Source of the DNA: Spirochaetales bacterium
Lineage (GTDB): Bacteria; Spirochaetota; Spirochaetia; DSM-2461
Direction of reading: 5' to 3'
Assembly (NCBI GenBank): GCA_028533045.1
Contig: JAQQAP010000009.1
Coordinates: forward strand, 21,509 to 85,508
DNA length: 64,000 nt
Below the pieces are notes generated by a model that saw only the letters and a list, made by a program, of their open reading frames with translations, was not told the origin of the DNA and searched no databases. The position numbers were made by a program, and so were the translations under genes. Every line of letters begins with the position of its first letter. The stretch's first letter is position 1. Positions 42,102 through 49,557 of this stretch are shown here, piece after piece.

Positions 42102-42545
42102 TTACTTCTTTTGGAAATCAACATCCTGACGCATTTTTTTACGCCAATCTTCCCGGTTCTCCGGGTGTTCGTAGGGAAACTTTCGGACGATCGTGAGCTT
42201 ACCCTTCTGGTAATCCTCTTCGTTGACCACGCCAAAATCCCCCTGCCCCAGATAGATGATAATCTCACCCTCCTCGTGCGTTTCCCTTTCCCGAACTTGG
42301 GCGAGGACACAGTCAAAGTGGGCCGGTATCCCCTCTCCCTGAAGAGAGAGGGCCGAGGTGATGTCTTTGATGGGTTCTCCACAGATAGAGCAGTCGGCAA
42401 CTTCACGTACCAGCGGTTTCAGAAGTATATGGGGACGGGGCTTCTTTGGGGGCCGATTGTCTCCTTTTTTATTTTTATCCCTGTTGCCACGGTTCGCGTT
42501 TTTTTTATTCTTGTTCCAACGGCGCGACCTGTTATTTGAACTCAT
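42102..42545 (-). CDS. Basic N-terminal tail plus CxxC domain protein, unknown function
   Basis: A protein of 147 residues. The first 40 residues are very rich in Arg, Lys and Asn (SSNNRSRRWNKNKKNANRG), as in RNA-binding tails. The second half has DCSICGEPIKDI, with a later HFDC that could complete a zinc site, and an acidic middle. The start at 42545 has GAGGAGAAAT upstream. It overlaps the 52-residue gene by 14 bases and closes the operon. Nucleic-acid binding is plausible, not shown. Confidence 0.78.
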   Translation of the reverse strand: MSSNNRSRRWNKNKKNANRGNRDKNKKGDNRPPKKPRPHILLKPLVREVADCSICGEPIKDITSALSLQGEGIPAHFDCVLAQVRERETHEEGEIIIYLGQGDFGVVNEEDYQKGKLTIVRKFPYEHPENREDWRKKMRQDVDFQKK

Positions 42546-42690
42546 ATTTCTCCTCATTCAGATGAACAATTTCATTAGTTAATTTTACCGCTATCCTCTG
42601 CACTGCCTGGTTAAGATATTTGCTGTCGTTAATTCTGCTTTTCAACTCAGCCAGTCGTTTAGGGTCGGTTTCTTTTGCAATTCTTACCAT
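42532..42690 (-). CDS. 52-residue basic helical protein
   Basis: A short gene reading MVRIAKETDPKRLAEL... and ending EEKYEFK. AAGGAGCTCCAA precedes the ATG, giving a good ribosome binding site, and its 3' end overlaps the start of the next operon gene. The sequence looks alpha-helical and is basic. It lies between YraN and the CxxC protein in a run of coupled genes, which supports it as a real gene although very short. No function recognised. Confidence 0.72.
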   Translation of the reverse strand: MVRIAKETDPKRLAELKSRINDSKYLNQAVQRIAVKLTNEIVHLNEEKYEFK

Positions 42691-42725
42691 TTGGAGCTCC
42701 TTCTCCCTTTGGCGTCATACGACTC

Positions 42726-43073
42726 CTAGAATGCATTTTCCCAATGTTCCAACTCACCCATCCTCCTTGACAGATAAATTAGATCAAATCTCGCTCTGCA
42801 AGATCCCAACTCTTTATGTTGTAAGAGATAGTACTCTGCAGACTTCCTAATCCTGCTTCGTTTTTTCCCGTTTACGGCATACTGGAGGTCTTCCGCTGTA
42901 AATACTTCCCAGCTTTTGACTTCCACAAATACCACAAGGTCATCCCGCTTGGCAATAATATCGATTTCCCCGCCGGGGCTGATAAAATTGCGGTCCAGTA
43001 CGGTGTAACCCTGTTCCCGAAGGTATTCGGCCGCTTTTTCTTCTCCTTTCTGTCCCTTTAAGTAGTGAAGCAT
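42726..43073 (-). CDS. YraN family protein (UPF0102)
   Basis: A small nuclease-fold protein of 115 residues. GQKGEEKAAEYLREQGYTVLDRNF is the family opening, followed by the PD-(D/E)XK-like core GGEIDIIAKRDDLVVFVEVKSWE. The function of YraN proteins is not settled; a Holliday-junction resolvase-like fold is known. The start overlaps the stop of the HD-GYP gene (TAATG). Confidence 0.92.
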   Translation of the reverse strand: MLHYLKGQKGEEKAAEYLREQGYTVLDRNFISPGGEIDIIAKRDDLVVFVEVKSWEVFTAEDLQYAVNGKKRSRIRKSAEYYLLQHKELGSCRARFDLIYLSRRMGELEHWENAF

Positions 43074-44206
43074 TACTTGTGCAGGGCCAGAAGATCCTTA
43101 ATATCCAAAGCCCTTGTTATAAACAGGGACTTATTCTCCAAAAGGTTAATGGAAGGGCCCGTATCTCCCCGATACTCGGTGCCTTCCGCGTCGATGAGCA
43201 GAATGATTTCCGGTCGGAGTGGGGCTTCCTTGTTCACTCCGATAACCCGGGCAATGCTGGAATCGCTCATCATAACCAGACTTCCCAGGGGGTAGATTCC
43301 CATACTTCGGATGAAAATCTTCAAAATTTCCGGATCAAAGCGACGGCAGTTGTCGCTTAGAATATTCTTCATAGCTTCGTAGCCGACCATGGAGTTCCGG
43401 TAGGGCCGCTCGCTAATCATGGCTTCGTAGGCATCGGCAATGGATGTAATGCGGGCGAGATAGTTAATATCATCCCCTTTTAAAGACTGGGGATAGCCCT
43501 CCCCGTCCCATCTTTCATGATGCTGAAGGGCGATTTGGGCGATGTCGTCGGAAAGGCCCAAATCGTTTGTGATGATTCGGTAGGAATAAAGCGGATGGGA
43601 ACGCATGGTCTGCAGTTCCTCGCTCTCCAACTGGCCGTCCTTAGCTTTAATGTTCTCCGGAACACGGAGCATTCCCACGTCATGAAGAAGGGCCCCGTCG
43701 GCCAGTTCGGTAAGGGTTTCATCATCCAATCCCAGGGATATACCAATATTCAGGGCCATGATAGCACTGTTAAAGGCGCTCTTGGCCGACTCCAGATTGG
43801 AGGAGTTGTTACAGAGAATCAGTCTGACCGATTCAAATTGCTTCTCCTTGACCCGGTCTACTATCTCGCCGGAAAGAGAGTCCAGCTCTTCCCGGGTTAT
43901 ATTTTCCATACGGCTGATTTTGTCCATCATATCGTTCAGCTTCTCTACCGTATGGGAATAGAATTCAAAAAGTTCCGTGTCCGAAGGGACGCCCCACATC
44001 TGTTGGGAGTCGGGCTGGAATATGGGAGGCAGGGACCGGACATGACCTTCCGTCTCCACCTGGGAGATGTTCCATTTACGAAGCCGGTCTATATCCTTCT
44101 GTTTGATTTTTATACCTGCCGGGACAAAGAGGCTGTTGCCCTCTATATAAACGGGCTGATCAAACTCCATGCCCGGTTCAAGTTCGTCCACACGCAAATG
44201 ATTCAT
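43073..44206 (-). CDS. HD-GYP domain protein (cyclic di-GMP phosphodiesterase)
   Basis: A protein of 377 residues. The N-terminal part (MNHLRVDELEPGMEFDQPVYIEGNSLFVPAG) is a DUF3391-type domain. The HD-GYP catalytic domain has GALLHDVGMLRVPENI, MRSHPLYSYRIIT, and HHERWDGEGYPQSLKGDDI, with all key residues. It would degrade c-di-GMP. Its ATG overlaps the FlhX stop. Placed next to FlhX, it may link c-di-GMP to flagellar export, but this is inference. Confidence 0.92.
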   Translation of the reverse strand: MNHLRVDELEPGMEFDQPVYIEGNSLFVPAGIKIKQKDIDRLRKWNISQVETEGHVRSLPPIFQPDSQQMWGVPSDTELFEFYSHTVEKLNDMMDKISRMENITREELDSLSGEIVDRVKEKQFESVRLILCNNSSNLESAKSAFNSAIMALNIGISLGLDDETLTELADGALLHDVGMLRVPENIKAKDGQLESEELQTMRSHPLYSYRIITNDLGLSDDIAQIALQHHERWDGEGYPQSLKGDDINYLARITSIADAYEAMISERPYRNSMVGYEAMKNILSDNCRRFDPEILKIFIRSMGIYPLGSLVMMSDSSIARVIGVNKEAPLRPEIILLIDAEGTEYRGDTGPSINLLENKSLFITRALDIKDLLALHK

Positions 44207-44466
44207 CTCTTATCCTCCAGAGAATAAACAAAACTCAATATTTCTGCGGTAATCCCGTAAAACTCTTCGGGGATTTCCCGCCCTAATTCCACCATATAAA
44301 GGCTTTCCGCCAGTCCGGGGACATCCATTACGGGGATATCCTCTTCCCGGGCCTTTGCCTCTATTCGGTCGGCCATCGAACCTTCTCCCTTTGCTGTTAC
44401 ATGGGGAGCCCTGTGGATTTTATCGTCATATTGTAAGGCAACCGCCTTTTTCTTGCTACCCCTCAC
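44203..44466 (-). CDS. FlhX, stand-alone FlhB C-terminal domain
   Basis: A protein of 87 residues matching the cytoplasmic C-terminal half of FlhB/EscU export-switch proteins: KKAVALQYDDKIHRAPHVTAKGEG, then an AREEDIPVMDVPGLAESLYMVELGREIPEEFYGI core. The NPTH autocleavage site is absent, as usual in this small class. GTG start overlapping the previous stop. Known in many flagellated bacteria as FlhX/FlhB-like. It may replace or adjust the switch of the flagellar export gate. Confidence 0.88.
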   Translation of the reverse strand: MRGSKKKAVALQYDDKIHRAPHVTAKGEGSMADRIEAKAREEDIPVMDVPGLAESLYMVELGREIPEEFYGITAEILSFVYSLEDKR

Positions 44467-45227
44467 AGGACGATATCCACCAGTCGGTCCGGTTCTCTAT
44501 TACTCTTATCGGAAAAAAAAGGATCGGCCTGTATGGTTTTTATGCACTTTTCTACTTCAATACCAAAGGGTTTAAGGGATTGGCGAAACTCCTTCCACCC
44601 GGGAGGCGCTCGGCGGACGAGATTTTCGTCGTCCGTATACACGACCATGCTGCCCCGGCTCCTGTCCTTTTGGGGGCGGGACATGTGAAATTCCCACTTT
44701 CGTCCTCCCCGTTCCAGACAAAAACTTAGTTTTTGAACCCGGTCACTCTCCAGAGTTATCAAGAGAGATCCCTTCCCCTTATCATCATTAAAGAGTCTAA
44801 AATAACTCTCCTCCCCGATTAAGGCTGACTCTTCCCCTGAACTGCGGAAAGTATCAAGAAGCTTGCGGGGATCTCCCCCTTCAGTCTTAAGCTTTTTCCA
44901 TAACTCCTCCCACTCCCCTTCCTTAAGGCTGACTTTTCTTTTGGACAGGAGAATATGAAGAAAAAGGGCTTCCTTTCGCTCTTCCGGAGGAAGTTTGGCC
45001 AGTCGTTCCGTCATAAGAAAGCCCTCTTCCGATGAGGAAATCTCCCAAAAATCAGAGATAAGACGAAATAGAGGAGAAAGGGAGGCCTTTGGTGTTTGGC
45101 CCACAAGTTGTGACGCAGGGGCCGTTTTATCGGGGAATCCGGTTTTCTGGGCTGACTCGGACGATGATTTGGTACCTGTCTTAGCGGGAAGAGACTGTCC
45201 TTTACTTGGGCTGTGGGAGATTTTCAA
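44463..45227 (-). CDS. Possible FliK-like protein upstream of FlhX
   Basis: A protein of 254 residues. Low-complexity Ser/Lys/Pro N-terminus (KGQSLPAKTGTKSSSESAQ), helical middle, and a C-terminal domain with LLITLESDRVQKLSFCLERGGRKWEFHMS and SLKPFGIEVEKCIKTI. The beta-beta-alpha-beta pattern and the pairing with FlhX resemble flagellar hook-length control proteins, but sequence similarity is not strong by eye. TTG start (TTGA overlap with the deacetylase stop), with no separate promoter. Alternative: an unrelated helper of FlhX. Confidence 0.6.
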   Translation of the reverse strand: MKISHSPSKGQSLPAKTGTKSSSESAQKTGFPDKTAPASQLVGQTPKASLSPLFRLISDFWEISSSEEGFLMTERLAKLPPEERKEALFLHILLSKRKVSLKEGEWEELWKKLKTEGGDPRKLLDTFRSSGEESALIGEESYFRLFNDDKGKGSLLITLESDRVQKLSFCLERGGRKWEFHMSRPQKDRSRGSMVVYTDDENLVRRAPPGWKEFRQSLKPFGIEVEKCIKTIQADPFFSDKSNREPDRLVDIVL

Positions 45228-46057
45228 AAGCGAACCGCCCCGGCAAACCGTTCGGGGAGAACAAACTCATAACCCTCTTCTTTAAGTGTTTTGATAAGGG
45301 AAGGCAGGATCTCCACCAGAAAAGCCCGGTCTCCCCGGTCGTGAAGGAGTATGGTAGCCGAATCACGCCAGAGAATCTGGTCTTCCAGAGAATGAAGAAC
45401 TTCTTGCGGGTCATTGGAGGGGTCAGTGACATTCCAATCCATATATAGGTAACCCCGCCGGTCCATCTCATATTTAAGGTCTTCCATAAGCTGCCGTCCC
45501 TCTTCTGTAGCGCAGAGGGAGTTGCGGGAGCCTCCGGGAAAACGGACGAGCATGGAGCGGGTGCCGGTCCACTTCCAGATAAGTTCTTCGTTTTTGAGGA
45601 AGTCCTCCATAAAATCATCCACACTACGGTAGATACGGTCGTAATCGTGGGAGTAGGTATGATTCCCGATAATGTGCCCCTCTGCCACGGCTCGTTTAAT
45701 CAGCCTGACTCTCCCGGCCGAAACATTTACCCCATTTATAAAGAAGACGGCCGGAATATTTTCTTTTTCAAGAATATCCAGAATAGGGCCGGTAATTGAT
45801 GAAGGGCCGTCGTCAAAAGTGAGGATGATATGGGCCTTATTCTCTCCCGAAAGGCGACCAACTTCCCGGGAAAGTGTATTAACCCTTTGCTCCTCTTCAT
45901 TTATCCGATTTTGTGCCAGAATAAGCTCTTCCCTGGAGCGAAAAAGCATCTCTTCCCTCCGTTCTATTCGGCTGTTTTGACCGGCAAGAAGGGCAAAAGA
46001 GAGAAAGGTAAAAATAAAAAGAAAAAGCCCCAAAACCAGGACAACTCTCTGTTTCAT
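45224..46057 (-). CDS. Polysaccharide deacetylase, membrane-anchored
   Basis: A protein of 277 residues. One N-terminal span (VVLVLGLFLFIFTFLSFALL), a coiled-coil stalk (RREEMLFRSREELILAQNRINEEEQRV), then a NodB domain: IILTFDDGPSS, IGNHTYSHDYD, VRFPGGSRNS, MDWNVTDPSND and ILLHDRGD, with metal and catalytic residues in place. Probably removes acetyl groups from cell-wall peptidoglycan or a related polymer. The ATG at 46057 overlaps the CbiQ stop (ATGA), which is preferred over an upstream in-frame start. Confidence 0.9.
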   Translation of the reverse strand: MKQRVVLVLGLFLFIFTFLSFALLAGQNSRIERREEMLFRSREELILAQNRINEEEQRVNTLSREVGRLSGENKAHIILTFDDGPSSITGPILDILEKENIPAVFFINGVNVSAGRVRLIKRAVAEGHIIGNHTYSHDYDRIYRSVDDFMEDFLKNEELIWKWTGTRSMLVRFPGGSRNSLCATEEGRQLMEDLKYEMDRRGYLYMDWNVTDPSNDPQEVLHSLEDQILWRDSATILLHDRGDRAFLVEILPSLIKTLKEEGYEFVLPERFAGAVRF

Positions 46058-46770
46058 AAGAACATAATGAAACAAAGAAGAATCAGAGTCAAGCAAAAAA
46101 GAAAGAGAACATCCCTGAGACGGAAACGGATATGTTCCAGCCAACTGCGCTCTCCGGCCCGGTCCAGTCCCCGGTTTATAAGAGCATAGGAGAGCTGTTC
46201 GCTGTCCCGGAGAGCGGAGACAATGACTGCGGCGAGAAGAGGGATAAGATGGCTCAGCCGATAAAGGAGGCCTCCCTTATCCGGGTCAAGTCCCCGTGCC
46301 TGACGGGCGAGGCGGATTTTCTGCCAGCGGTTGGTAAAATCCGGTACGGACTGCATGGCCAGAACCAGGGTAAAAGCCCAGTGGTAGGGCATCCCCATTT
46401 TTACCATAGCCTGGATGAGGGTGGACCGCTCCAGGGCGACCATGGGATAGGAACAGAGTAATACAATGTTAAAAAGCCTCAAAACCATAAGAGTACTGGA
46501 ACGTATATTGTCCCAACCGATTTTAATGAAGGCCCAGGAGAAGAAAGGAGCCTCCGAAGGGGTAAAAAGAGGCCAGAGGAGAAGAATAAAAAGCCCCAGG
46601 GGGAGCATATTTTTAGCCAGGCCCCTTAAGGCTTTCCTTCCTTCTTTTTGAAACAAGTAGAACCCTATAAGAATAAACAGCATTAAGGCCAAAAGAGAGA
46701 TACGGCTATAGAAGAAAAGGGCGACCAATGCTAGAAGAACGCCCAGGATGTGGGTGCGCGGGTCAAACAC
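46054..46770 (-). CDS. ecfT: ECF transporter T component (CbiQ/EcfT family)
   Basis: The transmembrane coupling subunit of an energy-coupling factor transporter. About 238 residues from a GTG at 46770, preceded by GGAGG and overlapping the ATPase stop. Several membrane spans, the MPYHWAFTLVLAMQSVPDFTNRWQKIRLARQARGLD coupling segment and SDSEQLSYALINRGLD-type end are typical (here ALRDSEQLSYALINRGLD). The frame is open much further upstream, but that stretch is the shadow of the ATPase gene. Confidence 0.9.
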   Translation of the reverse strand: MFDPRTHILGVLLALVALFFYSRISLLALMLFILIGFYLFQKEGRKALRGLAKNMLPLGLFILLLWPLFTPSEAPFFSWAFIKIGWDNIRSSTLMVLRLFNIVLLCSYPMVALERSTLIQAMVKMGMPYHWAFTLVLAMQSVPDFTNRWQKIRLARQARGLDPDKGGLLYRLSHLIPLLAAVIVSALRDSEQLSYALINRGLDRAGERSWLEHIRFRLRDVLFLFCLTLILLCFIMFL

Positions 46771-48157
46771 GGTAGTGTCCTCCAGGGAGGGTAATTTCCC
46801 GGTCGGCCAGGGCTTCCACCAGACGGCGGTTATGACTAATGAGGAGGAATCCCTTGCCCCGGGCCTTCTCTTCCCCAACAAAACGAATGATCCCTTCCAG
46901 CCCGTCCCGGTCCTGCCCCCAATCGGGCTCATCGAGGAGGTAAAAAGGACTGTTCTCGGCGTAGACCGAAGCGAGGGCAACCCTTTTGCGTAAGGCAAAA
47001 CTTAACAGAGCCGGGGGGAGTTCGGCATAATCAATCAGTTTAAAATAGGAAAGAGCTTCCTCGACAGCCTTTTCATGGCCTCCGAATGCCAGTTCTTCCC
47101 TTACGGTGGGGCAGAAAAGCTGGTGATCGGGATTCTGAAAGAGGTAGCCCAGATGGCGGGCCCGTTCTGCCACAGAGAGGGAGGTCAAATCCAATTGCCC
47201 CAATTTAACCGCACCCTTTTGAGGCTTCAAGACCCCCATAATCAATGAAGCCAGGGTTGTTTTTCCCGAACCGTTTACTCCGCTTAGGGCAAGCACTTCT
47301 CCCGGTTTTAAAGAAAGGGAAAAATCCTCAAAGATCGGGGAAGATTGGGGATAGGCAAAGCTGATTCGGCTGATCTCCAGGGAGGGGAGCTCTTCTTTGA
47401 GAATCTGCGGGGAACTCTTGAAAGAAAAGAAGTCCGATTCGGTCTGAATAGGCTTCTCTATGATTCGTCCGTAGTCCATGTGAAAGACACGTCCGATGCC
47501 TTCTTTGTGATATTCAAGATTTTTCTCTGCCAGAATGATGGTTTTACCCTGCTCCCTGTTCAGGCGGATTAAAAGTTCCATCATGGCCTCCGCACCGGCC
47601 GGATCGAGGGCGGAAAGAGGTTCATCGAGAAGAAAAACCGGCGGGTCCCAGGCAATGAGAACGGCAAGAAGAAGACGCTGCTTTTCCCCGCCCGATAGAT
47701 CCCGGGGGTTCCGGTCTTCCAAACCGGTCAAACCGGTAAACTCCAGACTTTTTTCGATACGCCTAAGCATCTCGCCCCGGGGAATACCCCTGTTTTGCAG
47801 AGGAAAAGCCACTTCTTCCCGAACAGAAGGGGTTAAGAGCTGAGTATGGGGATTCTGGAAAGCGGCGCCGGTGGTTTCCGCAAGGAGGGAAGGATTAAGA
47901 GAACGGATCTCCTTGCCGCCTATGGCAAGTTTCCCTCCTATCTTGCCGCCGGTCACATGGGGAATCATACCGGAAAGGGCCAATAGAAGGGAACTTTTAC
48001 CGCTCCCCGATCCTCCGGTCAAAAGAAGGAATTCCCCGGACTCAATGGTTAGACTGACCCTGTCCAGGGCTCTTTTTTGAAAGAAATCCGCCCTCCCCTC
48101 CTTTTGCAGAGAACGGGGGACGGGATAGGTGAAGGAAAAGTCCTCCGCTTTGATCAC
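46763..48157 (-). CDS. ECF transporter ATPase, two fused ABC domains
   Basis: A protein of 464 residues holding both ATPase halves in one chain. First domain: LTGGSGSGKSSLLLAL, signature RDLSGGEKQRLLLAVLI, VFLLDEPLSALD. Second domain: LSGVNGSGKTTLASLI, Walker B YLLDEPDWGQD. The second signature region reads LLSFALRKRVALASVYA, without the canonical LSGGQ, so only one half may have a standard signature site. Supplies energy for vitamin-type uptake via EcfT and the S component encoded next to it. Confidence 0.92.
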   Translation of the reverse strand: MIKAEDFSFTYPVPRSLQKEGRADFFQKRALDRVSLTIESGEFLLLTGGSGSGKSSLLLALSGMIPHVTGGKIGGKLAIGGKEIRSLNPSLLAETTGAAFQNPHTQLLTPSVREEVAFPLQNRGIPRGEMLRRIEKSLEFTGLTGLEDRNPRDLSGGEKQRLLLAVLIAWDPPVFLLDEPLSALDPAGAEAMMELLIRLNREQGKTIILAEKNLEYHKEGIGRVFHMDYGRIIEKPIQTESDFFSFKSSPQILKEELPSLEISRISFAYPQSSPIFEDFSLSLKPGEVLALSGVNGSGKTTLASLIMGVLKPQKGAVKLGQLDLTSLSVAERARHLGYLFQNPDHQLFCPTVREELAFGGHEKAVEEALSYFKLIDYAELPPALLSFALRKRVALASVYAENSPFYLLDEPDWGQDRDGLEGIIRFVGEEKARGKGFLLISHNRRLVEALADREITLPGGHYRV

Positions 48158-48690
48158 TCTTCCTCCCAGCTCCGCTCGGAGGTAAGTTCCGTAAGAGGGG
48201 GATAGGCTTTTTTCACAGCCAGCATAAGGGGTGTTCCGACCAATGCGCCCACGGCAACCTGGATACAGTTCCAGGGCAGGTCACTCAAGGCAGGACCCAC
48301 ACCATAAAGGAAGGCGCTGGCCGTAAAGTAACCGGCCACCATGATAAAGGCTCCCGCAAAAGCGCCGGCAATCATGGAGGGGAGTGTCTTTTTACGGGCT
48401 ACCAGAGCCGCGACGACCGCCTGCAGACCGTGAATGATAAAGGATAGTACCATCCAGTGGGGATAACCGCCGATTAAATCGGCCAGACCCGTTCCCAAAC
48501 CGGCGGTAAGACCGCCGACCAGAGGTCCAAAGGCGAAGGCGGAAAAGTAAACCGCCACATCGGCCAGGGTAATATATCCCTTCGTAAGGGGGATGGGGAC
48601 TCGAACAATAAGGGTGAAAACGATGGTCACAGCCGTCATAAGGGCCACCAGGGCCAAGAGGCGTATCTTTGTAGCGTTGTATCTCTCCAT
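48154..48690 (-). CDS. ECF transporter S component
   Basis: The substrate-binding membrane subunit, 178 residues with about five or six spans. ALMTAVTIVFTLIVRVPIPLTKGYITLADVAVYFSAFAFGPLVGGLTAGLGTGLADLIGG is the typical S-component N-terminal core. It resembles the group that includes hydroxymethylpyrimidine and related transporters, but substrate is not decided by sequence. First gene of the ten-gene operon, overlapping the ATPase by four bases. Confidence 0.88.
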   Translation of the reverse strand: MERYNATKIRLLALVALMTAVTIVFTLIVRVPIPLTKGYITLADVAVYFSAFAFGPLVGGLTAGLGTGLADLIGGYPHWMVLSFIIHGLQAVVAALVARKKTLPSMIAGAFAGAFIMVAGYFTASAFLYGVGPALSDLPWNCIQVAVGALVGTPLMLAVKKAYPPLTELTSERSWEEE

Positions 48691-48736
48691 AGAGACATAT
48701 CATAGTTAAGAAGGACCATCGGGTCAAGGAAACCCC

Positions 48737-48765
48737 TTGACGGATAAGAAGAGTGGCTTTAATAT
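48737..48765 (+). promoter_or_regulatory. Promoter of the discoidin lipoprotein gene
   Basis: TTGACG, 17 bases, TAATAT; the gene starts at 48798 behind AAGGAAGAAG. It is divergent from the ECF operon. Confidence 0.72.
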
Positions 48766-48797
48766 TATTTATCAAATTTACTTTTTAAGGAAGAAGA

Positions 48798-49310
48798 ATG
48801 AAAAAGACTCTATTATTTCTGACTGTTGTTATGGCTGCCGCATTTACCGGTTGTATGACTGCTCCCGAGCCCGAACCTCTTGTAGACCTGATTGAACTCG
48901 ACGCTACTGCTGCCGTTGAGCTTCCCGTTGTTGCTGCAAGCGCCAGTGCTCATGAAGAAGCCAAAGGCCTCGTTGCTGAATTCGCCATTGACGGCGATAT
49001 GGAAACAACCTGGACCGCTTCCGGTAAACAGCACATCCTGCTTGACCTGGGTGCTGTTAAGAAAGTTGCTTACGTAGAAATCGCTATGAAGCACGGTGCC
49101 AACAGAAAGTATAAGCTGTCTATGGAAGGTAGTGTTGACGGAAGTACCTACTTCCCCGTACTCAACCCCACCACTTCCAGCGGAAGCACAGAAGATATGG
49201 AAAAGTATGATTCTGCTAACGCAGAGCTTCAGTTCCTCAAGATCAATGTTGCCGGTAACAACGAAAACGACTGGAACAACTTCTACGAAGTTAAGATCTA
49301 CGGTATGTAA
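48798..49310 (+). CDS. Discoidin (F5/8 type C)-like lipoprotein
   Basis: A lipoprotein of 170 residues. Lipobox AFTGC (Cys about 19), a short acidic linker, then a beta-sandwich with the F5/8 C pattern: ASAHEEAKGLVAEFAIDGDMETTWTASGKQHILLDLGAVKKVAYVEIAM, ending FLKINVAGNNENDWNNFYEVKIYG. Such domains bind sugars or lipids. Probably a surface or periplasmic adhesion-type protein. The codon use is strongly biased, suggesting high expression. Ends in its own terminator. Confidence 0.88.
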   Translation: MKKTLLFLTVVMAAAFTGCMTAPEPEPLVDLIELDATAAVELPVVAASASAHEEAKGLVAEFAIDGDMETTWTASGKQHILLDLGAVKKVAYVEIAMKHGANRKYKLSMEGSVDGSTYFPVLNPTTSSGSTEDMEKYDSANAELQFLKINVAGNNENDWNNFYEVKIYGM

Positions 49311-49337
49311 TAAGGGTTAATTCCCTTACTGTACCAA

Positions 49338-49363
49338 AGGCTGCCCTAGGGCAGCCTTTTTTC
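49338..49363 (+). terminator. Terminator of the discoidin lipoprotein gene
   Basis: AGGCTGCC-CTA-GGGCAGCCT hairpin, then six Ts, about 28 bases after the stop. Confidence 0.92.
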
Positions 49364-49379
49364 ATGCCCTAAAAGGATT

Positions 49380-49549
49380 CATAGTGTTCCCAATCCTTGA
49401 GCTTTTCCTAAAAGTCCGGGATTCCATAAATCTATTAGCACAGATCCTTCCATTTCAAACATTCTCATCCTCCAGAGGTAAGGATAATGAGAAAAAAATA
49501 GTATTTCAAACTCCCCCGAGTAAATAGCTCAAGGATTGGGAACATTACC
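49380..49549. mobile_element. IS1-type MITE, 170 bp
   Basis: Perfect 18-bp inverted repeats GTTCCCAATCCTTGAGCT (49386-49403 and its reverse complement 49526-49543) lie inside slightly degenerate outer ends, CATAGT on the left and GGTAAT (read inward) on the right. The element is flanked by AAAAGGATT at 49371-49379 and 49550-49558, a perfect 9-bp direct repeat. It has no gene. Ends starting GGTAATG and 9-bp duplications are typical of IS1. The left end of a larger element with the same terminus begins at 63800. Confidence 0.85.
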
Positions 49550-49557
49550 AAAAGGAT

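Noticed and set aside
46771..46998. N-terminal extension of the CbiQ-type protein
   Set aside because: The frame is open, but this stretch is the overlap with the ATPase gene. The GTG at 46770 has a good ribosome binding site and gives the normal protein length.
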